64,000 bases of DNA from Streptomyces cyaneus (lineage in GTDB: Bacteria; Actinomycetota; Actinomycetes; Streptomycetales; Streptomycetaceae), in assembly GCF_004028635.1 (NCBI RefSeq), contig NZ_RQJW01000024.1:1-64000 (forward strand), in the 5' to 3' direction. The position numbers and the translations under genes were made by a program. The first letter of the stretch is position 1. Each line of letters opens with the position of its first letter. Under the pieces are notes generated by a model, which saw only the letters and a list, made by a program, of their open reading frames with translations, had not been told where the DNA came from and made no database searches. Positions 50,001 to 58,359 of this stretch are shown piece after piece.

Positions 50001-52479
50001 TCTTGCCCTGCTCGATCCAGACCTCGCCGGTCTTGGTGACGTCGATCGTGCGGTCGGCGGAGACGTCCTTGTTGCCGTCCTTGTCGATGACGAGGAAGCC
50101 GACGCTGGAGGCGCCGGGCTTCAGCTTGACGTAGGCGAAGGCCCCGTAGGCGTCACGGCCGACGAAGGGGTGGCTGTCCGGCCAGTTCGTGGACTCGCCG
50201 TCGGCGAGGTCGCCCCAGGCGTACAGGCCCCAGTTCGCGTAGTCGCCGTCGGTGCGCTTGTAGTGGACGACCGCGTAGTCGCGGGAGGCGGCGGAGGGGA
50301 TCTCGGGAGCGGGCTGGGTGCCGGTGGTGCTCGCGGCGGTCGCGCTCGCCGTGCGGCCGGCGGAGTCGATCACGACCGCCTTGTAGCGCAGGGCGGTGCC
50401 GGCCGGTACGTCCTTTGCGATGGTCTGCGTGACCTTGTACGGGGCGTGGTCTGCGGAGCCGAGGGTCTTCCACTTGCCGCCTCCGACCTGGGCGGCGAAG
50501 ACGACGCGGTTGAGCTGTCCGCCGTCTACGTCGGCGCCGAGCTCCACGGTGCCGGTGGCGCCGGTGGCTGGGGCCTTGAGGGTGAGGGTCGGCTCGGTGG
50601 CGGGCTTGGCGAGCTTGCCGGCGGCCTTGAGGACGATCGCCGAGCCTGCGGGGACGGTGACGGTGAGCTTCTTGTCGCCGTCGGACTCGGCCTTCGCCCG
50701 GGTGCCGTAGATGCCGGAGTACGTCATGTCCGCCGAACCGACCGGGAGGGTCACCGTCTTGGCGTCGCCGGCGTTGTTGAAGGCGACGAGGTACTCGGTG
50801 CCCGACTTGGCGGCGGTGCGGGAGAAGGCGTAGATCCCGGCGCCGTCGGCCGCGTAGCGCTCGGTCTGGACGCCGTCGGCGAGGGCCGGGTTGGCCTTGC
50901 GGAGCTTGGCGAGCTTGCTGATCTGCCGGTACAGCGGCGCACCGGTGTCGTAGGCGTCGCTCGCGTGCGTGCGGTCGGTGCCGATCTCGTCGTCGTCGAG
51001 GTAGTCGGCGGTCTTGGAGGCGAACATGGTCTGGCGGGCGTCCTTGTCGCCGCCGGCGCCGGTGAAGCCCTGCTCGTCGCCGTAGTAGACGACGGGGTTG
51101 CCGCGGCTGAGGAACATCAGCTCGTTGGCGAGCCTGTCCTTGGCGAGGAGCTCGGCGTCGGTCGCCTTCGGGTTGTCCTGGTTCAGGAAGTACCCGATGC
51201 GGCCCATGTCGTGGTTGCCGAGGAAGGTGACCTGCTCGTACGCGTTGGCCTTGTCGGTCGTGTACTTGTAGTCGTCGCCGAAGACGGAGGCCAGCTTCTT
51301 GGCGCTGCCGCCCTGGGAGGCGTACTGGCGTGCCGCCTCCTGGAAGGGGAAGTCGAGCGTGGCGTCGAGGCGGCCCTGGGTGACGTACGGGGCGGTGATG
51401 TTCGTGTCGGCGGAGTACACCTCACCGAACATGAAGAAGTCGTCGCGGCCCTGCTTGGCGGCGTAGGAGTCGAGGGCCGTGGCCCACTGGGTCCAGAACG
51501 CCGTGTTGACGTGCTTCACGGTGTCGATCCGGAAGCCGTCGATGTCGAAGTCCCTGACCCAGCGCTGGTAGATCTTCTCCATGCCCGTCACGACCTCGGG
51601 TCGCTCGGTCCACAGGTCGTCGAGGCCGCCGAAGTCGCCGTGCGTGGAGCTCTCACCGGCGAAGGTGGAGTCGCCGCGGTTGTGGTACATCGTCGGGTCG
51701 TTGAGCCACGACGGGACCTTGACGTTCTTCTTCGCGGCCGTGACGGTCGGGGTGCGCGGGAAGGAGTCGGTGTCGACCGCGGGGAACTTGGACTTGCCGT
51801 CCGCGTAGTCGGCGTCGTCGAAGGGCTCGCCGTCCTTCGTCAGGTACGGGAAGGCGCCCTTGGAGAGGTAGTCGTACGACTTCTCCTCATAGTCGACGAC
51901 ATCGGCGGTGTGGTTGGTGATGACGTCGAAGAAGACCTTCATGCCCTTGGCGTGGGCCTTGGAGATGAGGGTCTCCAGGTCCTTGTTCGTGCCGAAGTGC
52001 GGGTCGACCTGGGTGAAATCCGTGATCCAGTAGCCGTGGTAGCCGGCGGAGGCGTTGCTCCCCGTCCCCTGCACGGGCTGGTTCTTGAAGATCGGCGCCA
52101 TCCAGATGGAGGTGGTGCCGAGGCCCTTGATGTAGTCGAGCTTCTTGGTCAGGCCCTTGAGGTCGCCGCCCTGGTAGAACCCCTTGTCAGTGGGGTCGTA
52201 GCCGGTGGAGAGGCGGGAGCCGGTGAGGCCGCCCTTGTCGTTGCTCGCGTCGCCGTTGGCGAAACGGTCCGGCAGGACGAAGTAGAACTGCTCGCCGGTG
52301 GCGTCGTGCCGGGCCGGCTCGGCGGCGAGCTTGGCGTCGGACGGGGGCTCAGGCGGGGTGTCCGCCCGCGCCGCGAGAGGCTGGACGAGTGCTGCGGCCA
52401 GCGCGGTCACGGTGACCGCAGCGACCCGTCCGGCATGAGCTGTTCGGCGCCTCGACGGCGCCGGCCATCTCGATATCAC
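47065..52479 (-). CDS. pulA: Secreted bifunctional alpha-amylase/type I pullulanase (amylopullulanase)
   Basis: The 1804-residue exoenzyme has a signal peptide (RRRTAHAGRVAAVTVTALAA) and two GH13 catalytic modules. Module 1 shows DGFRIDTVKH (about 318), FMFGEVYS (about 351) and FLGNHDMGRI (about 423). Two starch-binding PUD/CBM41-type domains start at about 735 and 848 (AVVHYKRTDGDYANWGLYAW; AVLHYHRADGAYDGWGLHVW), and a CBM48-like domain at about 1086. Module 2 has FNWGYDPYHY (about 1289), DGFRFDLMGHH, ILYGEGWNFGE and YADAHDNES, typical of type I pullulanase. It would cut alpha-1,4 and alpha-1,6 bonds outside the cell. The GTG start follows AAGGAG. Confidence 0.93.
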   Translation of the reverse strand: MISRWPAPSRRRTAHAGRVAAVTVTALAAALVQPLAARADTPPEPPSDAKLAAEPARHDATGEQFYFVLPDRFANGDASNDKGGLTGSRLSTGYDPTDKGFYQGGDLKGLTKKLDYIKGLGTTSIWMAPIFKNQPVQGTGSNASAGYHGYWITDFTQVDPHFGTNKDLETLISKAHAKGMKVFFDVITNHTADVVDYEEKSYDYLSKGAFPYLTKDGEPFDDADYADGKSKFPAVDTDSFPRTPTVTAAKKNVKVPSWLNDPTMYHNRGDSTFAGESSTHGDFGGLDDLWTERPEVVTGMEKIYQRWVRDFDIDGFRIDTVKHVNTAFWTQWATALDSYAAKQGRDDFFMFGEVYSADTNITAPYVTQGRLDATLDFPFQEAARQYASQGGSAKKLASVFGDDYKYTTDKANAYEQVTFLGNHDMGRIGYFLNQDNPKATDAELLAKDRLANELMFLSRGNPVVYYGDEQGFTGAGGDKDARQTMFASKTADYLDDDEIGTDRTHASDAYDTGAPLYRQISKLAKLRKANPALADGVQTERYAADGAGIYAFSRTAAKSGTEYLVAFNNAGDAKTVTLPVGSADMTYSGIYGTRAKAESDGDKKLTVTVPAGSAIVLKAAGKLAKPATEPTLTLKAPATGATGTVELGADVDGGQLNRVVFAAQVGGGKWKTLGSADHAPYKVTQTIAKDVPAGTALRYKAVVIDSAGRTASATAASTTGTQPAPEIPSAASRDYAVVHYKRTDGDYANWGLYAWGDLADGESTNWPDSHPFVGRDAYGAFAYVKLKPGASSVGFLVIDKDGNKDVSADRTIDVTKTGEVWIEQGKTDVRTEKPAADYPAPDKTKAVLHYHRADGAYDGWGLHVWTGAANPTDWSNPLKPVKTDAYGAVFEVPLTDGATSLSYILHKGDEKDLPSDQSLDLTANGHEVWLLSGQEKYLLPQPAGSAAALDLSTSKAVWIDRNTLAWNGSEAAASTQLLYSRHGSIAVKDGALTSDDERWLRLSKTGLTDAQKAKFPHLKDYTAWTVDPRDRDRVREALAGQVVASQRAANGAVLAATGVQLAGVLDDLYAGATKADLGPTFDKSGRPTLAVWAPTAQNVALELGGDTVKMKRNPTTGVWSVTGPKAWKGKPYRYVVRVWAPSVQKVVTNKVTDPYSVALTIDSERSLVVDLDDRSLAPSGWSSYTKPKAVPLKDAQIQELHIRDFSVADKTARNRGTYLAFTDKDSDGSKHLRELAKSGTSYVHLLPAFDIATIPEKKSDQAVTDCDLASFPADSDKHQECVAKIAAKDAFNWGYDPYHYTVPEGSYATDPNGTGRTVEFRKMVKALNDDGLRVVMDVVYNHTAAGGQAQTSVLDRIVPGYYQRLLADGSVANSTCCSNTATENAMMGKLVVDSIVTWAKEYKVDGFRFDLMGHHPKANILAVRKALDALTLAKDGVDGKKIILYGEGWNFGEVADDARFVQATQKNMAGTGIATFSDRARDAVRGGGPFDEDPGVQGFASGLYTDPNSSKNNGTSAEQKARLLHYQDLIKVGLSGNLAKYRFTDTDGKEVTGAEVDYNGQPAGYADAPGDALAYADAHDNESLFDALAFKLPAGTSAADRARMQVLAMATATLSQGPALSQAGTDLLRSKSLDRNSYDSGDWFNAIHWNCADGNGFGRGLPMAADNASKWPYAKPLLSTVQVGCGQIQGASAAYQDLLRIRSTEGAFSLDTADQVQSKLSFPLSGKDETPGVITMRLGDLVVVFNATPEKQEQRIASLAGEGYQLHPVQASGADPIVKSSSYEQKTGTFAVPGRSVAVFARAH

Positions 52480-52530
52480 AGATGGACTCCTTGCGATTGC
52501 GGCGGCTCTACGTGGGTCCGACCCCGCGCG

Positions 52531-52589
52531 ACCGTATCGCCGCCGTAAGGCTTACAGCAAGAGTCGTGAAAGTAACGGAAAGACCTTTC
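52531..52589 (-). promoter_or_regulatory. Promoter and operator of the amylopullulanase gene
   Basis: On the minus strand, TTGCTG (52555-52560) and TACGGT (52531-52536) are 18 bases apart, and the palindrome GAAAG-GT-CTTTC (52578-52589) lies 17 bases upstream of the -35 element. The amylase promoter has the same elements in identical spacing, which is the main support. Confidence 0.7.
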
Positions 52590-52683
52590 AACAACTGGAG
52601 TTCGTCTGTGTCAGCAGTCCGAGCCGCCAGGGCAGGGTGTTGTAGGGGCCGGAGGCGGTCGGGTCCAGGCCCTGATACTCGAT

Positions 52684-52728
52684 CGGCCACCCGTGCGCCG
52701 GCGTGTGAAGCCGCGACACGGGTGGCCG
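52684..52728 (-). terminator. Probable terminator after the alpha-amylase gene
   Basis: CGGCCACCCGTG (52684-52695) pairs perfectly with CACGGGTGGCCG (52717-52728) across a 21-base loop that holds a smaller hairpin, 17 bases beyond the amylase stop. Confidence 0.7.
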
Positions 52729-52744
52729 AAGAGAGAGTGGGAGC

Positions 52745-54142
52745 TCAGCAGCTGGACATGCCGGCGTAGATCGCGAGGGCGGTGTTGGAGCCGAGGGTGG
52801 CGGTGAACTGACCGCTGGAGTTCACGGTCACCGTCGTGTTGTTCTGCACGTTGCAGTACGTGCCCGCCGCGAGGGACGTCTGGTACGTGCGGGTCAGGCT
52901 GCTCGACTCGTGGTTGATCGCCACGTAGCCCTTGCTGCCCCGCCCGAACGCGATGGCGTCACCGCCGTTGTCCCACCAGTTCGTGACCGACTCACCGCGG
53001 GTGGCGTTGCGGAAGGCGACCATGCGGATGATCTCCGGCCAGGCGTGCTGGCACTTCCAGCCGTCCTGCCAGCAGGCCGTCACCGAGCCGCCGTTGGGCG
53101 GGCCGGCGTCCGTGTCGGACCACTCGTAGCCGGAGTTGATGTCCGGAGCGCCGTACGGGTAGGCCAGCATGAAGACGTTGGCCAGCGTGTAGTTGGCACC
53201 GTCCTTGTAGTTGAGCGTGGAGCCGTTGCGCTCGGTGTCGTGGTTGTCGACGAAGACACCGGAGACGCCGCCGCTCATGTAGCCCCAGCCCTCGCCGTAG
53301 TTCTTCAGATAGGCGAGGTTCTCGTTGTTAAAAACGCGCTTGAGGTCATAGGCATAGCGGAACTCCTGCACGTCGCCGTTGCCCGTGTACTCGGTGGGCT
53401 GGACGGCCTCTCCGCTGCCGTAGATGACCTCCTGCTTCCAGTACGCCGACGGGTTGGTCAGGCGCGACTTGATGTTGGCGAGGTCGGCCGCCGGGATGTG
53501 CTTGGCCGCGTCGATGCGGAAGCCGTCGACGCCGTAGCCGAGCAGGGTGTTCATGTACCCGGCGATGGTGGCGCGGACGTACTCCTCGCCGGTGTCCAGA
53601 TCGGCGAGGCCGACGAGTTCGCAGTTCTGGACGTTGGTGCGGTTGGTGTAGTCGCTGATCGCGGCCGTGCAGTCGTTCATGTCGGCCGAGGAGTACAGGC
53701 CTGGGTAGTTGTACTTCGTGTACGACGAGCCGCCGGTGCCGGTGCCGCTGCCCGCGGACATGTGGTTGATGACGGTGTCGACGACGACCTTCACACCCGC
53801 GTTGTGGCAGGTGTTCACCATGTTCTGGAAGGCGGTGGCGTCACCGAGGCGGCCGGCGATCTTGTAGCTGACCGGCTGGTACGAGGTCCACCACTGCGAG
53901 CCCTGGATGTGCTCCTGGGGCGGGGAGACCTGGACGTAGCCGTAGCCGGCGGGGCCGAGGGTGTTGGTGCACTCCTTGGCGACCGAGGCGAGGTTCCACT
54001 CGAACATCACCGCGGTGACGTCCTTGGTGCCGGGCGGGGAGGCGGATGCGGTGCCGCTGGGGACCAGGAGGGCCGCGACCGCGGCTCCGGTTGCGGCGAG
54101 CGCGGTCAGGCCAACCGCGGGAGCCGATCTTTTCGATATCAC
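52745..54142 (-). CDS. aml: Secreted alpha-amylase (GH13)
   Basis: The 465-residue precursor has a signal peptide (SKRSAPAVGLTALAATGAAV, cleavage after SASA) and a GH13 domain of the animal/Streptomyces type: VVVDTVINHMSAG (region I), GYGVDGFRIDAAKHI (nucleophile Asp, about 206), EVIYGSGEAV (acid/base Glu, about 242) and FVDNHDTERNGS (about 300). A C-terminal beta domain ends AGMSSC; there is no separate starch-binding domain. It cuts internal alpha-1,4 bonds of starch. The GTG at 54142 follows AAGGAG, in a context almost identical to that of the amylopullulanase start. Confidence 0.95.
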   Translation of the reverse strand: MISKRSAPAVGLTALAATGAAVAALLVPSGTASASPPGTKDVTAVMFEWNLASVAKECTNTLGPAGYGYVQVSPPQEHIQGSQWWTSYQPVSYKIAGRLGDATAFQNMVNTCHNAGVKVVVDTVINHMSAGSGTGTGGSSYTKYNYPGLYSSADMNDCTAAISDYTNRTNVQNCELVGLADLDTGEEYVRATIAGYMNTLLGYGVDGFRIDAAKHIPAADLANIKSRLTNPSAYWKQEVIYGSGEAVQPTEYTGNGDVQEFRYAYDLKRVFNNENLAYLKNYGEGWGYMSGGVSGVFVDNHDTERNGSTLNYKDGANYTLANVFMLAYPYGAPDINSGYEWSDTDAGPPNGGSVTACWQDGWKCQHAWPEIIRMVAFRNATRGESVTNWWDNGGDAIAFGRGSKGYVAINHESSSLTRTYQTSLAAGTYCNVQNNTTVTVNSSGQFTATLGSNTALAIYAGMSSC

Positions 54143-54222
54143 AGGCTGAACTCCTTGCGAGTGCGGCTCAGTTCGGTTCCCCCCTGCGCCGCGGCACGGC
54201 GTCGTTGCCGGGCGTCGGCGAG

Positions 54223-54281
54223 AACGTACCGCTAGCGAAAGCTTTACAGCAAGAGGTTGGAAATTCACAGAAAGAACTTTC
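54223..54281 (-). promoter_or_regulatory. Promoter and operator of the alpha-amylase gene
   Basis: On the minus strand, TTGCTG (54247-54252) and TACGTT (54223-54228) are 18 bases apart, with GAAAG-TT-CTTTC at 54270-54281 in the same position as in the amylopullulanase promoter. Repeats of this type near Streptomyces amylase promoters bind the MalR/Reg1 repressor. Confidence 0.7.
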
Positions 54282-54421
54282 ACCGGTTGCCTTGACGTGC
54301 TTTCGCAACTGCACCACCCTCACGGGTAGTTGGATCCCAGACCTGCGTAGAGCCTTCGTTCGGAGGGCCCTGCCGATCGATCGATCGGCAGGGCCCTCGG
54401 TGTTGTCCTCCGGCGGAGTCG

Positions 54422-56113
54422 TCAGGCCGTCGTCCACCACACCGTCGTGTCCGACGGGACCTTCGTCTCGCCGTCCGCCTCGGTGATCTCGCCGCTGGTG
54501 AGCAGCACCCGGCCGTGGGACGGGAGCGTCACGGACTCGCCGGTGGTGTTCGCGGCGCAGACGAACTCGCCACGGCGGAAGGCCAGGACGCCCTCGGGTG
54601 CGCGCAGCCACTCCACCGACTCACCCGCGCCGAGGTCGGGCTGCTCGCGGCGGACGGCGAGCGCGGAGCGGTACAGCTCCAGCGTGGAGTCGGGGTCGCC
54701 GGTCTGCGCCTCGACGCTCAGCTCGCCCCAGCCCTCCGGCTGCGGCAGCCAGCTGCCGCCGGCGCCGAAGCCGTACGACGAGCCCTCGCGCGTCCACGGG
54801 ATCGGGACGCGGCAGCCGTCGCGGAAGCCGTCCTGGCCCTCGCCGCGGAAGTAGGCCGGGTCCTGGCGGACCTCGTCGGGGAGGTCGACGACGTCCGGGA
54901 GGCCCAGTTCCTCGCCCTGGTAGATGTACGCCGAACCCGGCAGCGCGAGCATGAGCAGGGTGGCGGCGCGGGCGCGACGCAGGCCCAGTGCACGGTCGCC
55001 GGCCACGCGGATCTGGGTGCCGAGGCCGGGCGGGTTGGCGAAGCGGGTGGCGTGGCGGGTGACGTCGTGGTTGGACAGGACCCACGTCGCCGGGGCACCC
55101 ACCGGGCGCATCGCGTCCAGGGTGCGGTCGACGACCTCGCGGAGCTCCTTGGCGTCCCACTCGGTCGACAGGTACTGGAAGTTGAAGGCCTGGTGGAGCT
55201 CGTCCGGGCGGACGTAGTTCGCGGTGCGCTCGACGGTCGGCGTCCAGGCCTCCGCGACGAAGATCCGCTCCCCGGCGTACTCGTCGAGGATCGTGCGCCA
55301 CTGGCGGTAGATCGCGTGCACGCCGTCCTGGTCGAAGAACGGCATGACATCGTTGCCCAGCAGCTTGAGCTGTTCGTGGGATCCGAGGTCCGGCAGCCCT
55401 TCCGCCTTCACCAGGCCGTGAGCGACGTCGATACGGAAGCCGTCGACGCCCATGTCGAGCCAGAAGCGCAGGATGGAGCGGAACTCGTCGCCGACGGCCG
55501 GGTGCTCCCAGTTGAAGTCGGGCTGCTCGGGGGCGAAGAGGTGCAGGTACCACTCGCCGGGGGTGCCGTCGGGCTCGGTGACCCGCGTCCACGCCGGGCC
55601 GCCGAAGATCGACTCCCAGTCGTTGGGCGGGAGTTCGCCGTCCGCGCCCTTGCCGGGGCGGAAGTGGTAGCGGTCGCGCAGCGGGGAGCCGGGGCCGTCC
55701 GCGACCGCCCGCTTGAACCATTCGTGCTGGTCGGAGGAGTGGTTGGGCACCAGGTCGACGATGATGCGCAGCCCCAGCTCGTGGGCGTCGCGGATCAGCG
55801 CGTCCGCGTCGAGCAGGTTGCCGAACATGGGGTCGACGGCCCGGTAGTCGGCGACGTCGTAGCCGGCGTCGGCCTGCGGGGAGGCGTAGAAGGGGCTGAG
55901 CCACACGGCGTCCACACCGAGGTCGCGCAGGTACGGCAGGCGTGAGCGTACGCCTTCCAGGTCGCCCATGCCGTCGCCGTTGCTGTCGGCGAAGCTGCGC
56001 GGATAGACCTGGTAGATCACCGCGTCCCGCCACCAGTCACGTCGCTTGGCGACGGTGGCGACGGCCGCTGCGGAAGTGGGGGTCGGGGCCGGGGCTGCGG
56101 AGTGCTGGCTCAT
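54422..56113 (-). CDS. aglA: Alpha-glucosidase (GH13, maltodextrin hydrolysis)
   Basis: The 563-residue cytoplasmic enzyme has no signal peptide. GH13 motifs are DWWRDAVIYQVYPRSFADSN, LRIIVDLVPNHSSDQH, GVDGFRIDVAHGL (nucleophile about 224), IFVAEAW (acid/base about 284) and WVLSNHDVTRH (about 344). It resembles oligo-1,6/alpha-1,4-glucosidases of the GH13_30 group and would release glucose from imported maltodextrins. It is the last gene of the malEFG-aglA run, 192 bases after malG, with a hairpin between them. The ATG at 56113 has AAGGAC upstream. Confidence 0.93.
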   Translation of the reverse strand: MSQHSAAPAPTPTSAAAVATVAKRRDWWRDAVIYQVYPRSFADSNGDGMGDLEGVRSRLPYLRDLGVDAVWLSPFYASPQADAGYDVADYRAVDPMFGNLLDADALIRDAHELGLRIIVDLVPNHSSDQHEWFKRAVADGPGSPLRDRYHFRPGKGADGELPPNDWESIFGGPAWTRVTEPDGTPGEWYLHLFAPEQPDFNWEHPAVGDEFRSILRFWLDMGVDGFRIDVAHGLVKAEGLPDLGSHEQLKLLGNDVMPFFDQDGVHAIYRQWRTILDEYAGERIFVAEAWTPTVERTANYVRPDELHQAFNFQYLSTEWDAKELREVVDRTLDAMRPVGAPATWVLSNHDVTRHATRFANPPGLGTQIRVAGDRALGLRRARAATLLMLALPGSAYIYQGEELGLPDVVDLPDEVRQDPAYFRGEGQDGFRDGCRVPIPWTREGSSYGFGAGGSWLPQPEGWGELSVEAQTGDPDSTLELYRSALAVRREQPDLGAGESVEWLRAPEGVLAFRRGEFVCAANTTGESVTLPSHGRVLLTSGEITEADGETKVPSDTTVWWTTA

Positions 56114-56218
56114 GGCGTCCTTGGTACGTAACGGAGTTCGAGTCATGGATGAATGGTGCGGCTTGCAGGTTTTCGGCGGTTTACGGAACCCTCGGGATTC
56201 TTCGGCGCACGGATGTGA

Positions 56219-56262
56219 GGCGGCCGCGGTGACAGCGGGGTCGGATGGGCACCGCGGCCGCC
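56219..56262 (-). terminator. Hairpin between malG and aglA
   Basis: GGCGGCCGCGGTG (56219-56231) pairs perfectly with CACCGCGGCCGCC (56250-56262). It may reduce transcription into aglA or protect the malEFG transcript from 3-prime decay rather than end all transcription. Confidence 0.6.
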
Positions 56263-56305
56263 ACCCGCGCGACGAGGCGCGCGGGAGTCGTGGTGAGCCC
56301 TGGGC

Positions 56306-57211
56306 TCAGCCCTTCGTTCCGCCCGCGGTGAGCCCGGTCACCAGGTTCTTCTGCACGAAGTAGAAGAACGCGGAGATCGGTATGGCGATCAGCACCGCGG
56401 TGGCGGCCATGAGGTTGCGCTGCGCGTCGTGCTCACTGACGAAGGTCTGCAGACCGACGGCGAAGGTGTACTTCGTGTCGGACAGCATGAACGTCGACGC
56501 GAACGCGACCTCGCCGAAGGCCGTGAGGAAGCTGTAGAACGCGGCGACCGCCAGGCCCGGCTTGGCGAGCGGCAGGATCAGCCGCGCGAACGTGCCGAAG
56601 GGAGACAGCCCGTCGACGCGCCCCGCCTCGTCGATCTCGAACGGGATCGTGTCGAAGTAGCCCTTCATCAGCCACGCGCAGTACGGGACGACGGTGGAGC
56701 AGTAGACGAGGATTAGACCGGGGTAGGTGTCGATGAGCTGCAGGTCCGACAGGATCTGGTACATCGGCACCATGAGGACGGCCACCGGGAACATCTGGGT
56801 CACCAGGAGGACCCACATGAACTTCTTGTAGCCGGGGAAGCGCATCCGCGAGACCGCGTAGCCGGTGGTGGCGGCGATGATCACGCCGATGAGCGTGGTG
56901 CCGAGGGTGACGACGGCCGTGGTCAGCAGCCAGTCGAAGAACTTTGTCTCCTTCAGGACGAAGGAGTAGTTGGAGAGCGACATCTTGCTCCAGATGCCAC
57001 CCGGGTGGAGGTAGTCGTCCTTGTCCGGGCCGAGGGACAGGAAGACCAGCCAGGCCACCGGGAAGAGCGCGATCAGGCTCGCGACGATCAGGATGCCGTG
57101 GGAGACGAGGGACGTGGCGCGGCTGTTCTCGCCGCGCCGACGCGTCTTCTTCGGTGCGGTGCTCGTGGAGTCCTGCTTGGTCACCGGGGCCTCAACAGTG
57201 GTCGTACTCAT
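56306..57211 (-). CDS. malG: Maltose/maltodextrin ABC transporter permease MalG
   Basis: The 301-residue inner-membrane protein has six predicted helices, a cytoplasmic Lys/Arg-rich N-terminus and the permease EAA loop DEAGRVDGLSPFGTFARLIL near the C-terminal third. It pairs with MalF. Its start lies 18 bases after the malF stop, so the two are co-translated. The C-terminal AGGTKG is the usual MalG-type end. Confidence 0.95.
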   Translation of the reverse strand: MSTTTVEAPVTKQDSTSTAPKKTRRRGENSRATSLVSHGILIVASLIALFPVAWLVFLSLGPDKDDYLHPGGIWSKMSLSNYSFVLKETKFFDWLLTTAVVTLGTTLIGVIIAATTGYAVSRMRFPGYKKFMWVLLVTQMFPVAVLMVPMYQILSDLQLIDTYPGLILVYCSTVVPYCAWLMKGYFDTIPFEIDEAGRVDGLSPFGTFARLILPLAKPGLAVAAFYSFLTAFGEVAFASTFMLSDTKYTFAVGLQTFVSEHDAQRNLMAATAVLIAIPISAFFYFVQKNLVTGLTAGGTKG

Positions 57212-57229
57212 GGGGACTGGACTCCTGCC

Positions 57230-58234
57230 TCAGATCGCGAGCTGCTGGTCGTTGCGGTTCAGCCAGCGGCGGTAGAAGGAGGTGAAGACGATCAGGATGG
57301 CCAGCAGCAGGATGCCGTAGGCGGCCGACTGCGCGAAGTCGCGCGGCTGCTGTCCGAAGCCGAGGTAGTAGGCCCAGGTGACAAGGATCTGGGCGTCCGG
57401 GGCGGTGTCGCCGAACAGCAGGAAGATGATGGCGAACTGGTTGAAGGTCCAGATGATGCCGAGGAGTACGACGGTGGAGCTGACGGACCTGAGGCCCGGC
57501 AGGGTGACGTACCGGAACTGCTGCCACTTGCTGGCGCCGTCCATCTCCGAGGCCTCGTACAGCGAGGAGTCGATGGACTGCAGCCCGCCGAGCAGCGAGA
57601 GCATCATGAACGGCACACCGCACCAGGTGTTCACCATGATCGCGGCGAACCGCTGCCAGAAGGTGTCCTCCAGCCACAGTGGCGTCGGCAGGTGGAGCGT
57701 CTCCAGGAACGAGTTGATGATGCCGCCGTCGGCGAGCATGAACCGCCAGCCGAAGACGGTGACGAAGGTCGGCACGGCCCACGGCAGGATCAGGATCAGC
57801 CGGTACAGGGTGCGGCCGCGCAGCTTCTGGTTGAGCAGCAGGGCGAGGCCGAGGCCGATCGTGTAGTGGAGCGTGACGCAGGCCGCCGTCCAGAAGATCG
57901 TCCAGATGAAGTGCGACCAGAAGCGGTCGTAGGCCGTCTCGCCCCACAGGATGTCGGCGTAGTTGTCGAGGCCGATGAACTTGTACGTGGCCTCGATCTC
58001 GTTGACGCCGATCGTGCGGGCGCTGTTGAGGCTGTTGGCGTCGGTGAGGGTGAGGTAGAAGCCGTACACCAGGGGGTAGATCACGAGAACGCCGAGGACG
58101 ATCACCACCGGGGCGATCATCGCGTAGGCGTACCAGTGCTTCTGGTAGCCGTGCTTGAGGCGCTGGCCCAGCCCGGGGCGCGGCGCGCGGTCACCGCGGC
58201 GCTTGCCGGTCGCGCGGTCGATGGCGACTGTCAT
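57230..58234 (-). CDS. malF: Maltose/maltodextrin ABC transporter permease MalF
   Basis: The 334-residue permease has an Arg-rich N-terminus, a first helix (YAMIAPVVIVLGVLVIYPLV), a periplasmic loop, five further helices and the EAA loop YEASEMDGASKWQQFRYVTL. It forms the channel with MalG. It is shorter than E. coli MalF because it lacks the large periplasmic P2 loop, as is normal for Gram-positive bacteria. Confidence 0.95.
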   Translation of the reverse strand: MTVAIDRATGKRRGDRAPRPGLGQRLKHGYQKHWYAYAMIAPVVIVLGVLVIYPLVYGFYLTLTDANSLNSARTIGVNEIEATYKFIGLDNYADILWGETAYDRFWSHFIWTIFWTAACVTLHYTIGLGLALLLNQKLRGRTLYRLILILPWAVPTFVTVFGWRFMLADGGIINSFLETLHLPTPLWLEDTFWQRFAAIMVNTWCGVPFMMLSLLGGLQSIDSSLYEASEMDGASKWQQFRYVTLPGLRSVSSTVVLLGIIWTFNQFAIIFLLFGDTAPDAQILVTWAYYLGFGQQPRDFAQSAAYGILLLAILIVFTSFYRRWLNRNDQQLAI

Positions 58235-58305
58235 GGTTCGACAACCTTCTCGAAATTCGGCAGGTCAAGGGGTGTACGGCTCGATGGTGTACGGCGCACA
58301 GGCCG

Positions 58306-58353
58306 GTGGCCGCCGGAACTCTCCCCCCATGATCAGGGAGTTCCGGCGGCCAC
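58306..58353 (-). terminator. Hairpin between malE and malF
   Basis: GTGGCCGCCGGAACT (58306-58320) and its perfect complement (58339-58353) form a 15-bp stem starting just beyond the malE stop. In other mal operons such structures make the binding-protein transcript more abundant than the permease part. Confidence 0.8.
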
Positions 58354-58359
58354 TCGGGT

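Noticed and set aside
48454..52548. A 1364-codon open frame antisense to the amylopullulanase gene
   Set aside because: The sense strand encodes two complete GH13 enzymes; the antisense frame gives Val/Gly/Leu-rich sequence without any motif.
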